A stretch of DNA of 64,000 bases from Medakamo hakoo. Lineage: Eukaryota; Chlorophyta; Trebouxiophyceae; Coccomyxaceae. Shown here piece by piece: positions 42,027 through 53,196 of the stretch; position 1 is the stretch's first letter; each line of letters begins with the position of its first letter. The stretch lies in the NCBI GenBank assembly GCA_026636295.1, contig CP089456.1, positions 1,054,001 to 1,118,000 of the forward strand. Reading direction: 5' to 3'. The notes under the pieces are model-generated. The model was not told where the DNA came from. It did not search any database and was given only the letters and a program-made list of their open reading frames with translations. A program made the translations under genes and the position numbers.

Positions 42027-43046
42027 TCACATCGGCGCGACCTCGGCATTGACGGGCGGCCGGGCCAGCGAGCTCACCAGGCGGCCCGGCCCCGTGAACG
42101 CCGCGTCGAGGGCCGCGCGCCCGGCCGCGCCGCGCGCGGCAATCAGCGCCAGCTCCGGCAGGGCCAGCAGCTTGACGTTGACGAACAGGACGTCGGTGAG
42201 CGGCATGCCGGCGATGCGGTCCGGGACGGGGGAGGACGTGGACGCGGCGCCGCCGCCGCCGTCGGACCCGCCGCCGCCGTTTTCAGTGGTGGCGGACCCG
42301 GCCCTCCACTTCATGCCCAGCAGCGCGCCGACCCGCCCGGCCGCGTTGACCAGGCCGGCCGCGGCCTCCGGCGGCAGGCTGGGCGTCACGCCCTCCGCTT
42401 CCGTCGACAGCAGGGCCAGGTCGTCCATGACGGCCCGGATGCCGCCGTGCCCGGCCGCCAGCTGGGCGACCGTGTACAGCAGCTGAAACTGCCAGGCGCC
42501 CTTCGCGTCGGCGACGGTCGCGCCCGCCCCGCCGGGCAGTTCGGCCGCGGGCGTCTCGATGAAGAACTCCAGCCCGAAGCCGTTGACGTTGCCGTCGCCG
42601 AGCGTCAGGTCGTCAAACGGGTCGGACAGGCCGTCCGTGGCCAGGATCACCGTCCCGGACCGTGGGCGGCGGATCAGGCGGAAGGCGCACCGCCCCGCCG
42701 GCCAGCGCGGCCCGGCCGCGCTCCCGCCCGCACCGCCCCCGCCGCCGCCGCCGCCGGGCAACGCCCGCAGCACCAGCGGTTCCAGGTCGCCCAGCGACCG
42801 CCACAGCGCTTCCCGGGCCGCCGCCGTCCGGTCCAGCAGCTCGTCCAGGGACGTCCCCCGCCCCGCCGACCCGCCGACGGCCGAGAAGCCCGACGCGCCG
42901 ACGCCGGCGCCGGCGCCCAAGCCGCCGTAGGCGCCGCCAGCCGCGCCCGCCCGCGTGTTGAGCGGTTGCAGGTACGCGTCGGCTTGGGCGTACGGGTGGC
43001 CGAAGCAGCAGGGCAGGAGCTTGGAGAGCATGTTGCGGGACGTCAT
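42027..43046 (-). CDS. Conserved protein, possible SUFU-like domain
   Basis: Intronless, 339 residues, ATG at 43046. The N terminus (MTSRNMLSKLLPCCFG) holds a Cys pair that could be lipid-modified. After a Gly/Ala-rich linker, LLDRTAAAREALWRSLGDLEP leads into the conserved core: GTVILATDGLSDPFDD, NVNGFGLEFFIETP, AWQFQLLYTVAQLAAGHGG, MDDLALLSTEAEGV, and later GMPLTDVLFVNVKLLALPEL. The order 'GLSDP, GFGLEF, W.FQLL' recalls the suppressor-of-fused domain, found also in bacteria. I rate that as a lead, not an identification. The gene lies in tandem with SSNA1, 155 bp upstream. GT-rich sequence on its coding strand lies about 35-70 bp past the stop. Confidence 0.72.
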   Translation of the reverse strand: MTSRNMLSKLLPCCFGHPYAQADAYLQPLNTRAGAAGGAYGGLGAGAGVGASGFSAVGGSAGRGTSLDELLDRTAAAREALWRSLGDLEPLVLRALPGGGGGGGGAGGSAAGPRWPAGRCAFRLIRRPRSGTVILATDGLSDPFDDLTLGDGNVNGFGLEFFIETPAAELPGGAGATVADAKGAWQFQLLYTVAQLAAGHGGIRAVMDDLALLSTEAEGVTPSLPPEAAAGLVNAAGRVGALLGMKWRAGSATTENGGGGSDGGGGAASTSSPVPDRIAGMPLTDVLFVNVKLLALPELALIAARGAAGRAALDAAFTGPGRLVSSLARPPVNAEVAPM

Positions 43047-43834
43047 CGTTGAGGAGTGGACGGACGGGCACGGAACGGACGGACGGAGGAGAGGGAGAGA
43101 GAGAAGAGAGCGACGCGACGCGCGGCGCGCGAGAGCGCGCGCGCACGCGGACGACGAAGAAAAGAAAAACTCGCGCCCTCTCTCTGCGACGGCCCTGTCC
43201 TCAAGGCCCTGCGCACGACCCGACCCTTGTCAGCTCGCCCTGGTGTGTGGCAGGGGTGGGGAGGGAGGGGCGTGAGCGGTGGGGCAGGCGTGCGGGCGCG
43301 CAACGAGCGCGCTCTCAAAGCAAACGCTTGCAAGGGCGCGCCAATCAGGCGGTTTGCTAGGCATGGCACACCGTCCAGGGGGTGGGAGGAGAGCACCCCT
43401 TGCTACTGAGACCGGCAGGAGCTTGAGAGTAAGCTCGTGCGCGCCCTCCGCGCCAGCCCTGCGAACGCGGCGATGCACACAGCGGTGTGCGAGCGGCCGA
43501 TGCTCGGTGGCCACACCGGGGAGGGTGGTTGCGTAGAGCGCAGGCCTGGTGGGGCTGGGCGGCGCACGCGTGCGCGCGCTCGTACCTGGCGTGAGGACGC
43601 GGGCGTGGTGCTCGTCGCTGTGATGGGGTAAGGGCCCACCCCCGCACAGAAAAGAAAAAAGAGACAGTGTGAGCCCGGCCGCGCGCGGCCCGCTGCGGCT
43701 CCGCCTCGCACACACAACACACACACCAACCATCCCTTCACCCCACCCCAGCACCACCCACCACCGCTTGCGTGCGGGCGGGGGGACGGGGGGGCGCACC
43801 CACCTTTCGCACCCCGCTCCCAGCACACACACCA
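43047..43834. other. 788-bp divergent spacer, no gene seen
   Basis: Between the divergent starts of the SUFU-like and RRM genes. It holds (GA)n-like and GCGCGC-rich leader sequence near 43085-43145 and an AC-rich block at about 43709-43728. Open frames exist on both strands but show no family motif and change composition freely. Confidence 0.5.
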
Positions 43835-46278
43835 ATGGAGCCTTCCAAGGACGCCGCCCTCTTCGGGTCGACCGAGGTGCGTATGCGTGCGTGGGTGCGG
43901 GGGTCCCGCGGGCGGAGCGCCCGTCTTGTGGCTGTTGGAGCGCCGGTGAGGGCGCGGACGCACGGGCCGTCCCCCTTGGCGGCCCTCGCCTCGGCTGCCC
44001 GCGCGCCTCCCCCCCTTTTCAGCCCCTCCAAGACTGTTGGGCGGGGTGTTTGGCCCGCCCTGAGATTGGCAGAGAGCCGGGCCCGCCGCCCGGTCGCGGC
44101 CTGCGGCCCCCGTCCGCCTTATCGGCGCGCGTTTCGGCCATTCGTCCGTGGCGCACCCGGCAGAAACCGCGCTCGCGCGCCGGGAAATTGGCGCGCTCCG
44201 CGCTTTTCACCGCGCCCATGTTGTAGCCTGGGAGGCTGGCCGGAGCTTTGCATGGGCGTGCACATCGGGGCGTGGGGTGAGAGGGCGCGGCGCGCAGCGT
44301 TTTGGACCCGGTCGATCTCGCGTCGGCGGCCCAGCGCACTTCACCCCGTCCCCTCCGCGCGCCTCTTCGGCCTGAGGGACTGCCAACTGCCTTTTCTCTC
44401 GGCGTCTAGAGGAGATGGCCGGGGAGCCTGGCTCGTGGAGGAGGGTGGACGATGGATCCGGCGCTGCCTGCCCCCGCCCGGCCCCGGCACAGGGAGGGCA
44501 AAAAACAAAAGAGACAGCCGAAAAAAAGTTCGCGCTGGCCGAGGTGAACGCTCGCGCCGACGCTTCGTCGCGAAGAGTCGCGCGCCGAGCCAGCCCTCGG
44601 CCTCGCCCTTTTCCATCCACCCCATGGCAAGCCTCCTCTCACGGCCTTTTTCACCCCAAAAAAACAGCAGTGGTTCGCCGCCACCGCCGCACAACACCAC
44701 GGCTCCAGCGGCGCGTCCTCCGGCACGGGCGGCGCGACGCCCGTCCGCCTGGGCTCGGCGGACGCGGCGGCGGCCGCAGCTGGCGCGACCGCCGCCGCAC
44801 ACCACCACGCCAGCCTGCCGGCCGCGGTCTGGGCGGCGGCGGCGGCGGCGGGCGTGCGCGGCCTGAACAACAACACGTCGACATCATCGTCCTCTTCCCT
44901 GGCGGGCGCGGCGGGCGGCGGCAGCTGGCCCCTGCTGGCGGGTGGCGGTGGCGGTGGTGGGAGAAATGCGGTGGCAGCCGCAGCTGCTGCAGCTGCCGCC
45001 GCGGCCGCTGCCGCCCGCCCGCCACAGCCGCTCGGCCGCTTACCCGCCGTCGCCTCCGAGTCCGCCTTGGCCGACCTCATGGCCGCCGCGCACGCGGCCG
45101 CCGCCGCCGCCGCCCGGTCCGGCAGCGCGTCGCCCGCGCCGTCGAGTGTCGCGACGACGCACGGCGGCAACGGCGGCGGCGCTGTGGCGGCTGCTGCCGC
45201 CACAGCCACTGCCGCCGCACCGGACGCGCCCTTTGACGAGTTTGGCTTGCCCGCCGAAGTCCTGGGCGTCAGCGAGGAAGAGGCGAGGGAGCGGGGCGTG
45301 CGCGCGGTGTCGGCGCCTCCGCCGGCCGACCCCCACCACGCTGCCCACCACGACCACGCTGCCCGCCACGACCACGCCGCCGTCGCGGCGGCGGCCGCCG
45401 CCGCCGCCGCCTTCCTCAAGCCGGGGAATGTGACCCAGCCATGCCTAGCTGACGTGTACGCGTCTGCCGTCGGCGCGGACGGCCTGGTCGCGCCGCGTGC
45501 GCCAGTGGGCGGTGGTGGGGAGGCGGCGGCGCACGGGGGCCCCTCGCTCGGCGCCCTGCTCGCCGGCCTGGACCTCGGGCCCGGCGCCGGCGCCGGCGCG
45601 GACGAGCGCATTGCCGCTGCGGCAGCGGCTGCAGCCGCAGCGGCGGCCGCTGCGCACTACCCGCCCTCCCACGTCGGCCACGCCGCCGCCGCCGCCGCCC
45701 TGCAACAACCAGCCGCGCCATTCCTCCACCCGCCGCCGCCGGTGTGGGGCCAGCGTTTCGGCGCGGGCGACCCGGCATCCGCCTGGCGCTTGTTTGTCGG
45801 CCAGCTCCCGCCCGGCGCCACCGAACCGGACCTGTGGGCCCTGGCGGCGCCGTTCGGGCGGGTCGCGGAGCTGTACATCCTGCGCACGCCCGCCGGCCGG
45901 TCGCGCGGGTGCGGCTTTGTTACGTTTGCCGACCGGGGCGACGCGCTGGCCGCCATCGCGGGGCTGCACGGCCGCCCCGTCGGGTCGGCGGGGTCTGGGC
46001 GTGCCTTGGTCGTCAAGTTTGCGGACCGGGCGGCCAGCGCGGGCGGCGGCGGCGGTGGCGGGAGCGGCGGGTCCGCGCTGTCGGCCGCGGTCGCCCACCA
46101 CCAGGCCGCGCTCGCGGCCACCGCCGCCGCGGCCGCTGCTGCCGCGGCGGCCCGCGCCGCCCCACACCACCACGCCGCCTACCTGTACCACCAGGCGGGT
46201 GGTGCGGTCTGGCCGGGCGCTGGCAGTGCGGCGGCGGCGACGTACCCGCCCGTGTCGGGTGCGGGCGTCTACTTTTGA
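43835..46278 (+). CDS. RRM RNA-binding protein with poly-Ala tracts
   Basis: Exon 1 (43835-43876, MEPSKDAALFGSTE) joins in phase 0 to a long second exon starting at 44668 or 44671 and ending at 46278, about 550 residues. Intron length is about 790 bp. Exon 2 is dominated by Ala, Gly and His runs. One clear RRM lies near the C terminus: WRLFVGQLPPGATEPDLWAL (RNP2 LFVGQL) and SRGCGFVTFADRGDALAAI (RNP1 GCGFVTF), followed by VVKFADRAAS. The RRM resembles CELF/Bruno-type domains, with the KFADR ending typical of them. The target RNA is unknown. Exon 1 is supported only by splice sites and phase. Confidence 0.78.
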
Positions 46279-46959
46279 TCATAGCGAAAAACAATGACCC
46301 TGCTCCGCCGAAAAAATAAAAAACTTCCGTTTTTCCGTTTTTTTCCGTTTTCGGCTCTGTCTGTGTGCGCGTCCATCCCGCATCACTTTCACTGTGGACA
46401 CCGAAGCAACAATCCATACCAACAAAACAAAAAACAAAGACGACCCTTCCCCCCTTCCGTTTTTTTGCCTTCCTACCTACCCACCCCTCTCCTTTTTCTC
46501 AGTAGAGGAGATCCCGTCCGCCGTGATCATTCCTGCTCTCTGATTATTTGCTTTTTGTGATACCCCCTCTGGCTGCGCGCGTGCATGCTTTCTCTTCGCT
46601 TTTCGGTTTTTCCCTTATTTTGCCCGGTGACCGTTCCTCTGCGGCGGCCCCTCCCGGGCCAACCCCGTCCCGTGATTCTTTTCCTCCCCAGTGTTTGTGA
46701 GTGTGAGAAAGCCTCCACGCCTCCTGCCGCGCGCCTGCGTGGGCGCTGTGCGCAGTGCGTGTTCCTCTAGAGTGCTCTGTGTGTGTGTATGTGTGTGTGT
46801 GTGTGGTGAGTGTGTGTGTTGAAACAGCGTGTCGCCTGTGTAAAATCGAGTTCTCGACCGCGCTCCATCCTTTTTCCATCCCGCCACCACCCTCCCTCCC
46901 TCATTCCTCTTTTGTGTTCGGGTGAGAGAAAAAGGAGAGGAGCAAAAAAAAGACAGACA
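46279..46959. other. 681-bp spacer with A/T-richer block and GT tract
   Basis: The first 280 bp are clearly more T/A-rich than the rest of the window (runs such as TTTTTCCGTTTT). A GT-rich tract follows at about 46776-46819, then the leader of the desaturase gene. No coding feature is seen. Confidence 0.5.
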
Positions 46960-48774
46960 ATGCCGGCCCCGCCGCCTTCATCGGGCTGGTCCATTCCCGC
47001 CATCGGCTCCATCGTGTCCGTCGTCAACGGCTTCCTGTCCGACTCGTCGGGCGACGCCCGCCTGGCCAAAGAACGGCTGGTCGGCGTCGAAGACCAGGGA
47101 AAAGCCGCGGCGGCCAAGCCCGCCGACGACGGCCGCCTCACTTTGGCTGCTGTGGCCCGCCACCACACGCCCGGTGACGCCTGGGTTGTGGTCAATGGCA
47201 AGGTGTGTGCGGGCGTGAAAAGGGGTGATGTGTGGGCGGCGGGCCAGGCGAAAACGCGGCCGCGGCCGCTCATTGGCGACACGCCTGCAACCGCCGCGGT
47301 CGATCGACGCGTCGCCAAAAAGGGACGCGCACGGACGGACGGACGTCCCCGCATCGTTCCACGCACGCCCTCCTGTGTTGTGCGTGGATCGAGCATGTCA
47401 GCTTAGGGGCCTGAGCCATCGAAGGCCTCGCCCTGTCGCCGGGCGTGGGGCGCGTATTTCGACATCGGCGGCTCCGACCGACGACAAAACCCTCACCCAC
47501 CTCCATCCATCCAAAAAAAAAAACACCCGGCCACTCGACAGGTCTACGACGTCTCGGCCTTCGCGGCCGTCCACCCGGGCGGGCCCGTCCTCATGACGTA
47601 CGCCGGCAAGGACGCGACCGACGTGTTTGCCGCCTTCCACGCGCCCGAAACCTGGTCCCTGCTCAAACAATTCCTGCTGGGCGACCTGGAGGACGAAGGA
47701 AAGGCCGCGGCCCGCCAAAACGCCGCGGCCTCCCCACTCCTGGCCGACTTCCGCGCCTTGCGCGCCGACATGAAGGCCAAAGGGCTCTTTTTGGCGTCTC
47801 GCCCCTACTACTTTTGGAAGGTCGCGTCCACGCTCGCCCTGGGCGCGACCGCGGCCGCGTGCCTCTTGACCTGCCGCGACGCGACGACCGGCGCCATCGC
47901 CGCCGCCCCTGCCGCGTCCGCCGCCGTCGTCCTCGCCCTGTTCTGGCAGCAGTGTGGCTGGCTGGCCCACGACTTTTGCCACCACCAGGTCAGCGGGACG
48001 CGCCCGCTCAACAACGCGGCCGCCCTGGCGCTCGGCAACCTGGCCCAAGGCTTTTCGGTCGCGTGGTGGAAGGGCAAGCACAACCAGCACCACGCCGCGC
48101 CCAACGAGCTGGCGGGGGCCGGGTCGACCGCCGCCCTGGACCCGGACATCGACACGCTCCCCCTGCTGGCCTGGTCGCCCGCCGTCGTGGAAGCGCTGCC
48201 GGCCAACGCGCCCGAACGGAGCCTGTTGAGGGTGCAGCACTGGCTGTTCCTGCCCATCCTCCTGGCCGCCCGCCTGGCCTGGGCCCAACAGTCCGTCACG
48301 ACCGTCCTGGACCTGGCCCGCCGCCGCGCCCCGGGCGCCGCTTTGGAAGTCGCCGGCCTCCTCGGCCACTACGCCCTCTACCTGGGCGCCGCCTTCGCCG
48401 TCCTGCCCCCGCTGTCCGCCGCCCTGTGGGCCCTGGGCGCCCAGGCCGCGTGCGGCCTGCTCCTCGCCCTCGTCTTTGTCCAGTCGCACAACGGCATGGA
48501 AGTGTACACCACCACGCACGATTTCGTGACGGCCCAGGCTGTGTCCACGCGCGACATCGCGCCCGGGCCCTGGGCCGACTGGTTCACGGGCGGCCTGAAC
48601 TACCAGATTGAGCACCACCTGTTCCCCGGGCTGCCGCGCCACAACCTGGGCCTGGTCGCGCCCGGCGTCGCGGCCCTATTCGCCAAACACGGCCTGGAAT
48701 ACGAGGCGTGCGGCATGGCGACGGGCACGCGCCGGGTCATGCAGACGCTGGCGGGCATCGCCAAGCTGGCGTGA
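46960..48774 (+). CDS. Front-end fatty acid desaturase with cytochrome b5 domain
   Basis: ER-type desaturase that adds a double bond between an existing one and the carboxyl end (delta-6, -5 or -8 class), supplying polyunsaturated fatty acids. Exons 46960-47202 and 47542-48774 join in phase 0 for 491 residues. The N-terminal cytochrome b5 domain has the haem motif HPGG at residues 92-95. The three histidine boxes are HDFCHH (224-229), HNQHH (261-265) and QIEHH (436-440); Gln as the first residue of the third box is diagnostic for front-end enzymes. Hydrophobic segments lie between boxes 1 and 3. Regiospecificity cannot be told from the sequence. Confidence 0.92.
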
Positions 48775-49218
48775 AAAGAGGGGAGGCTTTCGTCCGCCGG
48801 ACAGGGGGAGGGCGGGGGGTGGGGGAAGGAAACGAAGCGAAACGACCTGGAGAGAGCAGGGTGGGAGTGAGACTGGATGGAATTTTTTTTCAAAACGTGG
48901 CGTGTGCGGGCTCGGTGCCGCCCGTTGTTGGGTGGGTTGATTCGCGTGCGCGCACGCGCGCTGTGTGTAAGCCCTGGGTGTGTGTGTGTGTGTGTCCTCG
49001 CGTGAAAAAGGTCTTGTGTCACTCATGCAACCACCCTGTGGACGGGGGCGGGAGAGCCCGGTCTCCCACCCCCGTCCATCCCATCCACCCCCACCCCCGC
49101 CTCCCTTTCCTTTTCGCTCTCCGTCCCACGCATCCCTCCTCCTCCCCTGCCACAATCACCACCCCCACACACGCCACACCTCGATCTCGCTCCCCCTCCC
49201 CCCCACCCACCCACCCTC
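48775..49218. other. 444-bp convergent spacer, desaturase / Sec24
   Basis: No gene seen. A GT run at about 48978-48995 is preceded by TGTAA at 48966-48970, a plausible 3' end of the desaturase transcript. A C-rich stretch at 49060-49215 borders the Sec24 stop. Confidence 0.5.
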
Positions 49219-52200
49219 TCAAGCCTTGGCCAGCACACTCTTTTGCAGCGCGGCCGCAAAGTCGGCGTACGACGGCGCCGCGCCCGGCCCGCCGGGGCCC
49301 CGGTCTTCCACAAAGTATGGCAAGACGTGCGCTTCCGCGGGGGAGCCCTGGCGCACCACAAAACAGGGCGCGTGCGTGCCGCGTCCCGCCCGCAAAGCGC
49401 GTAAGACGGCGCAGACGCGGGCGGAAGCGGGCGAATTCGGGCGTTCGGGTTCGACCGAGAGGGCCATCGCGTCGGCGGGCGGCGGCGCGGCGGGATCGAG
49501 CCCAAACACGCCCGCCATGAAGTCGGCGCGCACGGACCGGCCCAACCACAGGACGAACACGCGGCCGTTGTCGAGCAAATAAGCGCCCGACGGGTCCAGG
49601 GCCGCGGTGGCGAGCGGGGCGGGCGCCGGGAGGAGGACGGCGCCGTCGGACGGGCGCGGGCGCCCCCACTCGCCCGCCGGGTCGTGCAGCGGCAGCAGGG
49701 CAGGGTACGCGAGGCGCAGCGCGCCCGGCACGGACGCGGCCATGATGTCCAGGCCCACCGCCGCCCGCTCGTCCGCCGCCACGTCCCGCGGCCCGCCGCG
49801 CAGGGCGCCGCACTTGGTGATGCCCAGCGTCCACAGGGCCAGGTGGCGCAGCCCCGGCGGGAAAATGAGGGCGGTGTGGGGCAGGGCGCCGCCGCCGCGG
49901 CCGCCCGCCGCGTGCATGAGCCGGTACTCGCGCAGGGCCAGGCCCACCTTGTGCTGGATGGCGGCCCGCGTCTCGTCCAGGCGGGCGCCGTACGCCTTTT
50001 CCACGGCCAGCTTGGCGAGCAGGGCGGCCATGGCCCCGCCGTCGACCGCCCTGTACAGGTCGGGCAGGTCCGGCACGACGGGGACGGCCGCCGTGTGGAC
50101 GCGGATGCGGCGCTCCCCGCACGACGCGGTGTACAGCAGCGCGCACTGGATGAACGCGGCCGGCCCCTGGACGACGCCCTCCTCGTGCGCGATCTGGACG
50201 GCAAAGGCCTTGTCCGGGTCGACCTGCGGCAGGGCGAGCAGGTCGGTGGACCGCACGAAAAAGTGGCCGTGGAAGGCGGAGATGCGCAGGCCCTTGGAGC
50301 ACCGGATGCGCATGACCGCCTCCCAGCCGGTCGGGCGCGTCAGGTTGTGCCGCACGTCGGCCGCGACGCGCGCCGCGTCCCGGCCGGCCGCAAAGCCCGG
50401 GTAGTAGTACAGCTGGCCGCACGTGTACTTGGGCAGCGCGCCCAGCGACGCCAGGTCCGTGAAGCCGGGCGCGAAGGAGAAGACGTCGATGGCGATCTGG
50501 GCGCGCGACGCTTCGGCCGCGTACTTTTTGAAAAAGGGGTCCTCCGGCACGCGCGTGCGCGGTTCGGCGTCGGTGCCCCAGGCCGCCGCGTTGTCCCGGG
50601 CCCGGACGCGCCCCGCCCCCGCCGCGGGCGGCGCCGCCTGGAACAGGAGGAGCTTGCCGCCCACGTGCGACATGGCCATGAAGGCGGCTTGCAGGGCCGG
50701 GCCGGTCGCGGCGTCGCCGTGCACGCCGCCGCTGGAGGCGAACGCGCCGGGCAGGGCGTCCAGCAGGGCGTCGACGACGGCCCGGGAATCCGCCAGGTTG
50801 ACCAGCAGGTCGTCGGGCAGGGGCGCGAAGGGTTCGGCCACCTCCGGCACCACGATCATCTGCGGCTGGGTCGCGCCGGCCCGCAGGTTGTAGAAGTGGA
50901 GGGACGTGTCAAAGGTCAGGAAGCCGACCTGCGTGCGGTCGTCGCCCGGCAGCGAGTCCAGGCAGGCCTTGATGGCGTCGACGGCCGCGCCCACCATGCC
51001 GCAGCCGACGGCGGTCGCGGACACGTCGATGACGAAGAAGAAGGAGGGCGGCATGGGCGCGCGGACCATGTATTCCGCGGGCGCCACGTACTCGACGGAC
51101 CCGGTCGCCAGCTCCGGGTGCTCGCCCGCGTCCAGGCGCGCCCCCGTCGCCGGGTCCAGGGAACAGTAGTACTCGGCGGGGACGTCGTTCAGGGCGGCGC
51201 ACACGTTGCACTGGAAGCGGCGCCCGCCGTCGACCCAGGTCACAAAGGGGTTGACGTATGTGCGGCACCGCTTGCACCGCACGATGCCCGCGGGGCCCAG
51301 CGGGATGACGGGCACGTCCTGCGGGTCGGCCAGCGGGTGGACGACCGCCCCGATCGGCAGCTGGAACCGGGCGCGAGTCGCCTGCTGGGCCGGGATGGCG
51401 TTGACGGTCAGGCGCATGAACCGCCCGTCGCAGGAGCCGGGGAGCGGGGGGGCCGCCGGCGCGCCGGCGGACGCCGCCGCGTCCCCCGTCGGGCGGGGGA
51501 AGAAGGCCGGGTCGCCCGACGGTTCCAGGGCTTCGAACGGGTCGAGCGTGCGGGCGGGCCCCGGCATGGGCGCGCCGCCGTACGGGCCGGGCGGCGGCAT
51601 GGCGCCGGGCGCCATGCCTCCCATCCCCATCGCGCCCGGCGGTGGTGGGGGCGGCGCCATGGCGCCCAGGACGGGCGGGGGCGGCACGACGCCGGGCGGC
51701 GCGAAGCCGCCGACGGGGGGCGGAGGCGCAAAGCCGCCCGCACCGTGGGCGGGAGGGGGAGGGGCGAAGCCACCGGGCGCGACGGCGGGGGGTGCCGCCG
51801 CGGGCGGCGGTGGCGGCGGCGCGCCCGGCGCGGGCGGGGCGAACCCACCGCGCGGCGCAGCGGGTGCGGGCGGGGCAAAGCCGCCAGGCGCAGGAGGAGC
51901 AGCGGCGGCGGGTGCGCCCGGCCGCACAGAGCCAAAGGCTGGCGGAGGCGCAGCGGCCGCCGGCTGGGGCGGAGGCGGCGCGGCCGAGCCAAACGACGGC
52001 GGAGCGGCAGCAGGGGGCGGCGCGCCGCCGAAAGCAGCGGGCGGCGGCGCGGACGGCGGGCCGCCGTTGGCGGGCGCCATGCCCGGGCGCCAGCCGGGCG
52101 GGCCGGCGGGAGCGGGCGGCGCGGCGTACGGGGCGGCGGGCGGCGCGGCCGGGCGGGCTGCGCCTGGAGGCGCAGAGCCAAAGGACGGGGGCGGACCGCC

Positions 52201-52749
52201 GGCCCCGGGCGGCGGAGGAGGGGCGCCCCACCCGCCCGCGGCAGCCGGCGGCGCTCCGCCAAACTGCTGAGGTGGCGCCTGCTGCTGAGGAGGAGGAGGA
52301 GGAGGAGGCGCGCCGTAGCCGTACGCGCCTGTGTCGTCGTGTGTGGTGGGAGGGGGAGAGAGAGTGAGTGGTCGTCCAGGGGTGTGGATGGTCCGGCCGG
52401 TTCGCGCGCACGACACCGGCGCGAGCGAACACGCGCCGTGCCTTCCAACGGACGCAACTCTTCCCGCCCCGGTCCACGGCCCACGGCACGAGGTCTGACA
52501 CGCGGGCCGTGCGTGCTGTCCGGCGCGGAGGGATGGAGAAGGAGCGGGCACGGTGCGGAACCTGTGCGCACGAGACGCGAACACCATTCGCTCTCGGCGC
52601 GCATCGACAAAAAAAAGCCGGCTGGAGGGCACAGCCCCTCAGCACACGCACACGTCCCGTCCCCACAACAACAACGCACCTGGAGGCGGCGGCGGCGGCG
52701 GGGGAGGCGCGCCGTACCCACCGGGCGGCGGGGGGTTGAAGCCGGCCAT
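49219..52749 (-). CDS. SEC24: COPII coat subunit Sec24
   Basis: Cargo-binding subunit of the inner COPII coat for ER-to-Golgi vesicles. Minus-strand exons 52680-52749 and 49219-52328 join in phase 1 for 1059 residues. The first about 330 residues are a Pro/Gly/Ala tail with repeated GGFAPPAP and SFGSAPP-like units. The zinc finger CKRC...CNVC sits near residues 375-397. The trunk shows PPSFFFVIDVSATAV and VGFLTFDTSLHFYNL, then FVRSTDLLALPQVDPDKAFAVQI. The gelsolin-like end contains VFVLWLGRSV. This is the standard Sec24 layout. The intron is 351 bp. It is divergent from GBSS. Confidence 0.95.
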
Positions 52750-53196
52750 GACGCGGGAGAGAGTTTGGAGTGTCGGTCCTTTGCTCTCCCTCTCTGACGC
52801 GGGGCTGAGAGCGCGTGACAAGCGGGGAGGAGAGTGTCGGGCACGAGGGTGTGCGGGCTCGACTCCGCGCGCGCGCGCGTGTGTGTGTGTGCGTGTGCGT
52901 TGAGCACGTTCCGCAGCAGCAGAGAAAAATGCAAGTGAGGGCCTCCTCTGCAACAGAGCACGCGCGCGCTCGCAGTGCGAAGGGACAAGGCCCGCCCTCT
53001 CGCAGCAGCGCCACTCGCGTCTTTTTTTCTCGCTAGGTCCGTTCCAAGGCGGCACAGCACGCCGTTCCATCCCACCCCAGCCCCATCCACGTGCCTCCAA
53101 AGAAGTACAACGCCTTGATCTTTAGTCTCTGAACGCGCATTCCGCTCCTCCACCTTTCCATCCCCTCCAACAGGACGCCCAAAGTAGACCTACCCA
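52750..53196. promoter_or_regulatory. Divergent promoter region, Sec24 / GBSS
   Basis: 447 bp between divergent starts. Contains GCGCGC followed by a GT-rich run at about 52867-52898 and a CT-rich block before the GBSS leader. An in-frame stop (TAG, 53185-53187) sits just before the GBSS ATG. No other gene seen. Confidence 0.5.

Noticed and set aside
49684-52797. 1037-codon plus-strand open frame
   Set aside because: Exact antisense of Sec24; composition is the Arg/Gly-rich shadow of GC-rich codons and no motif is present.
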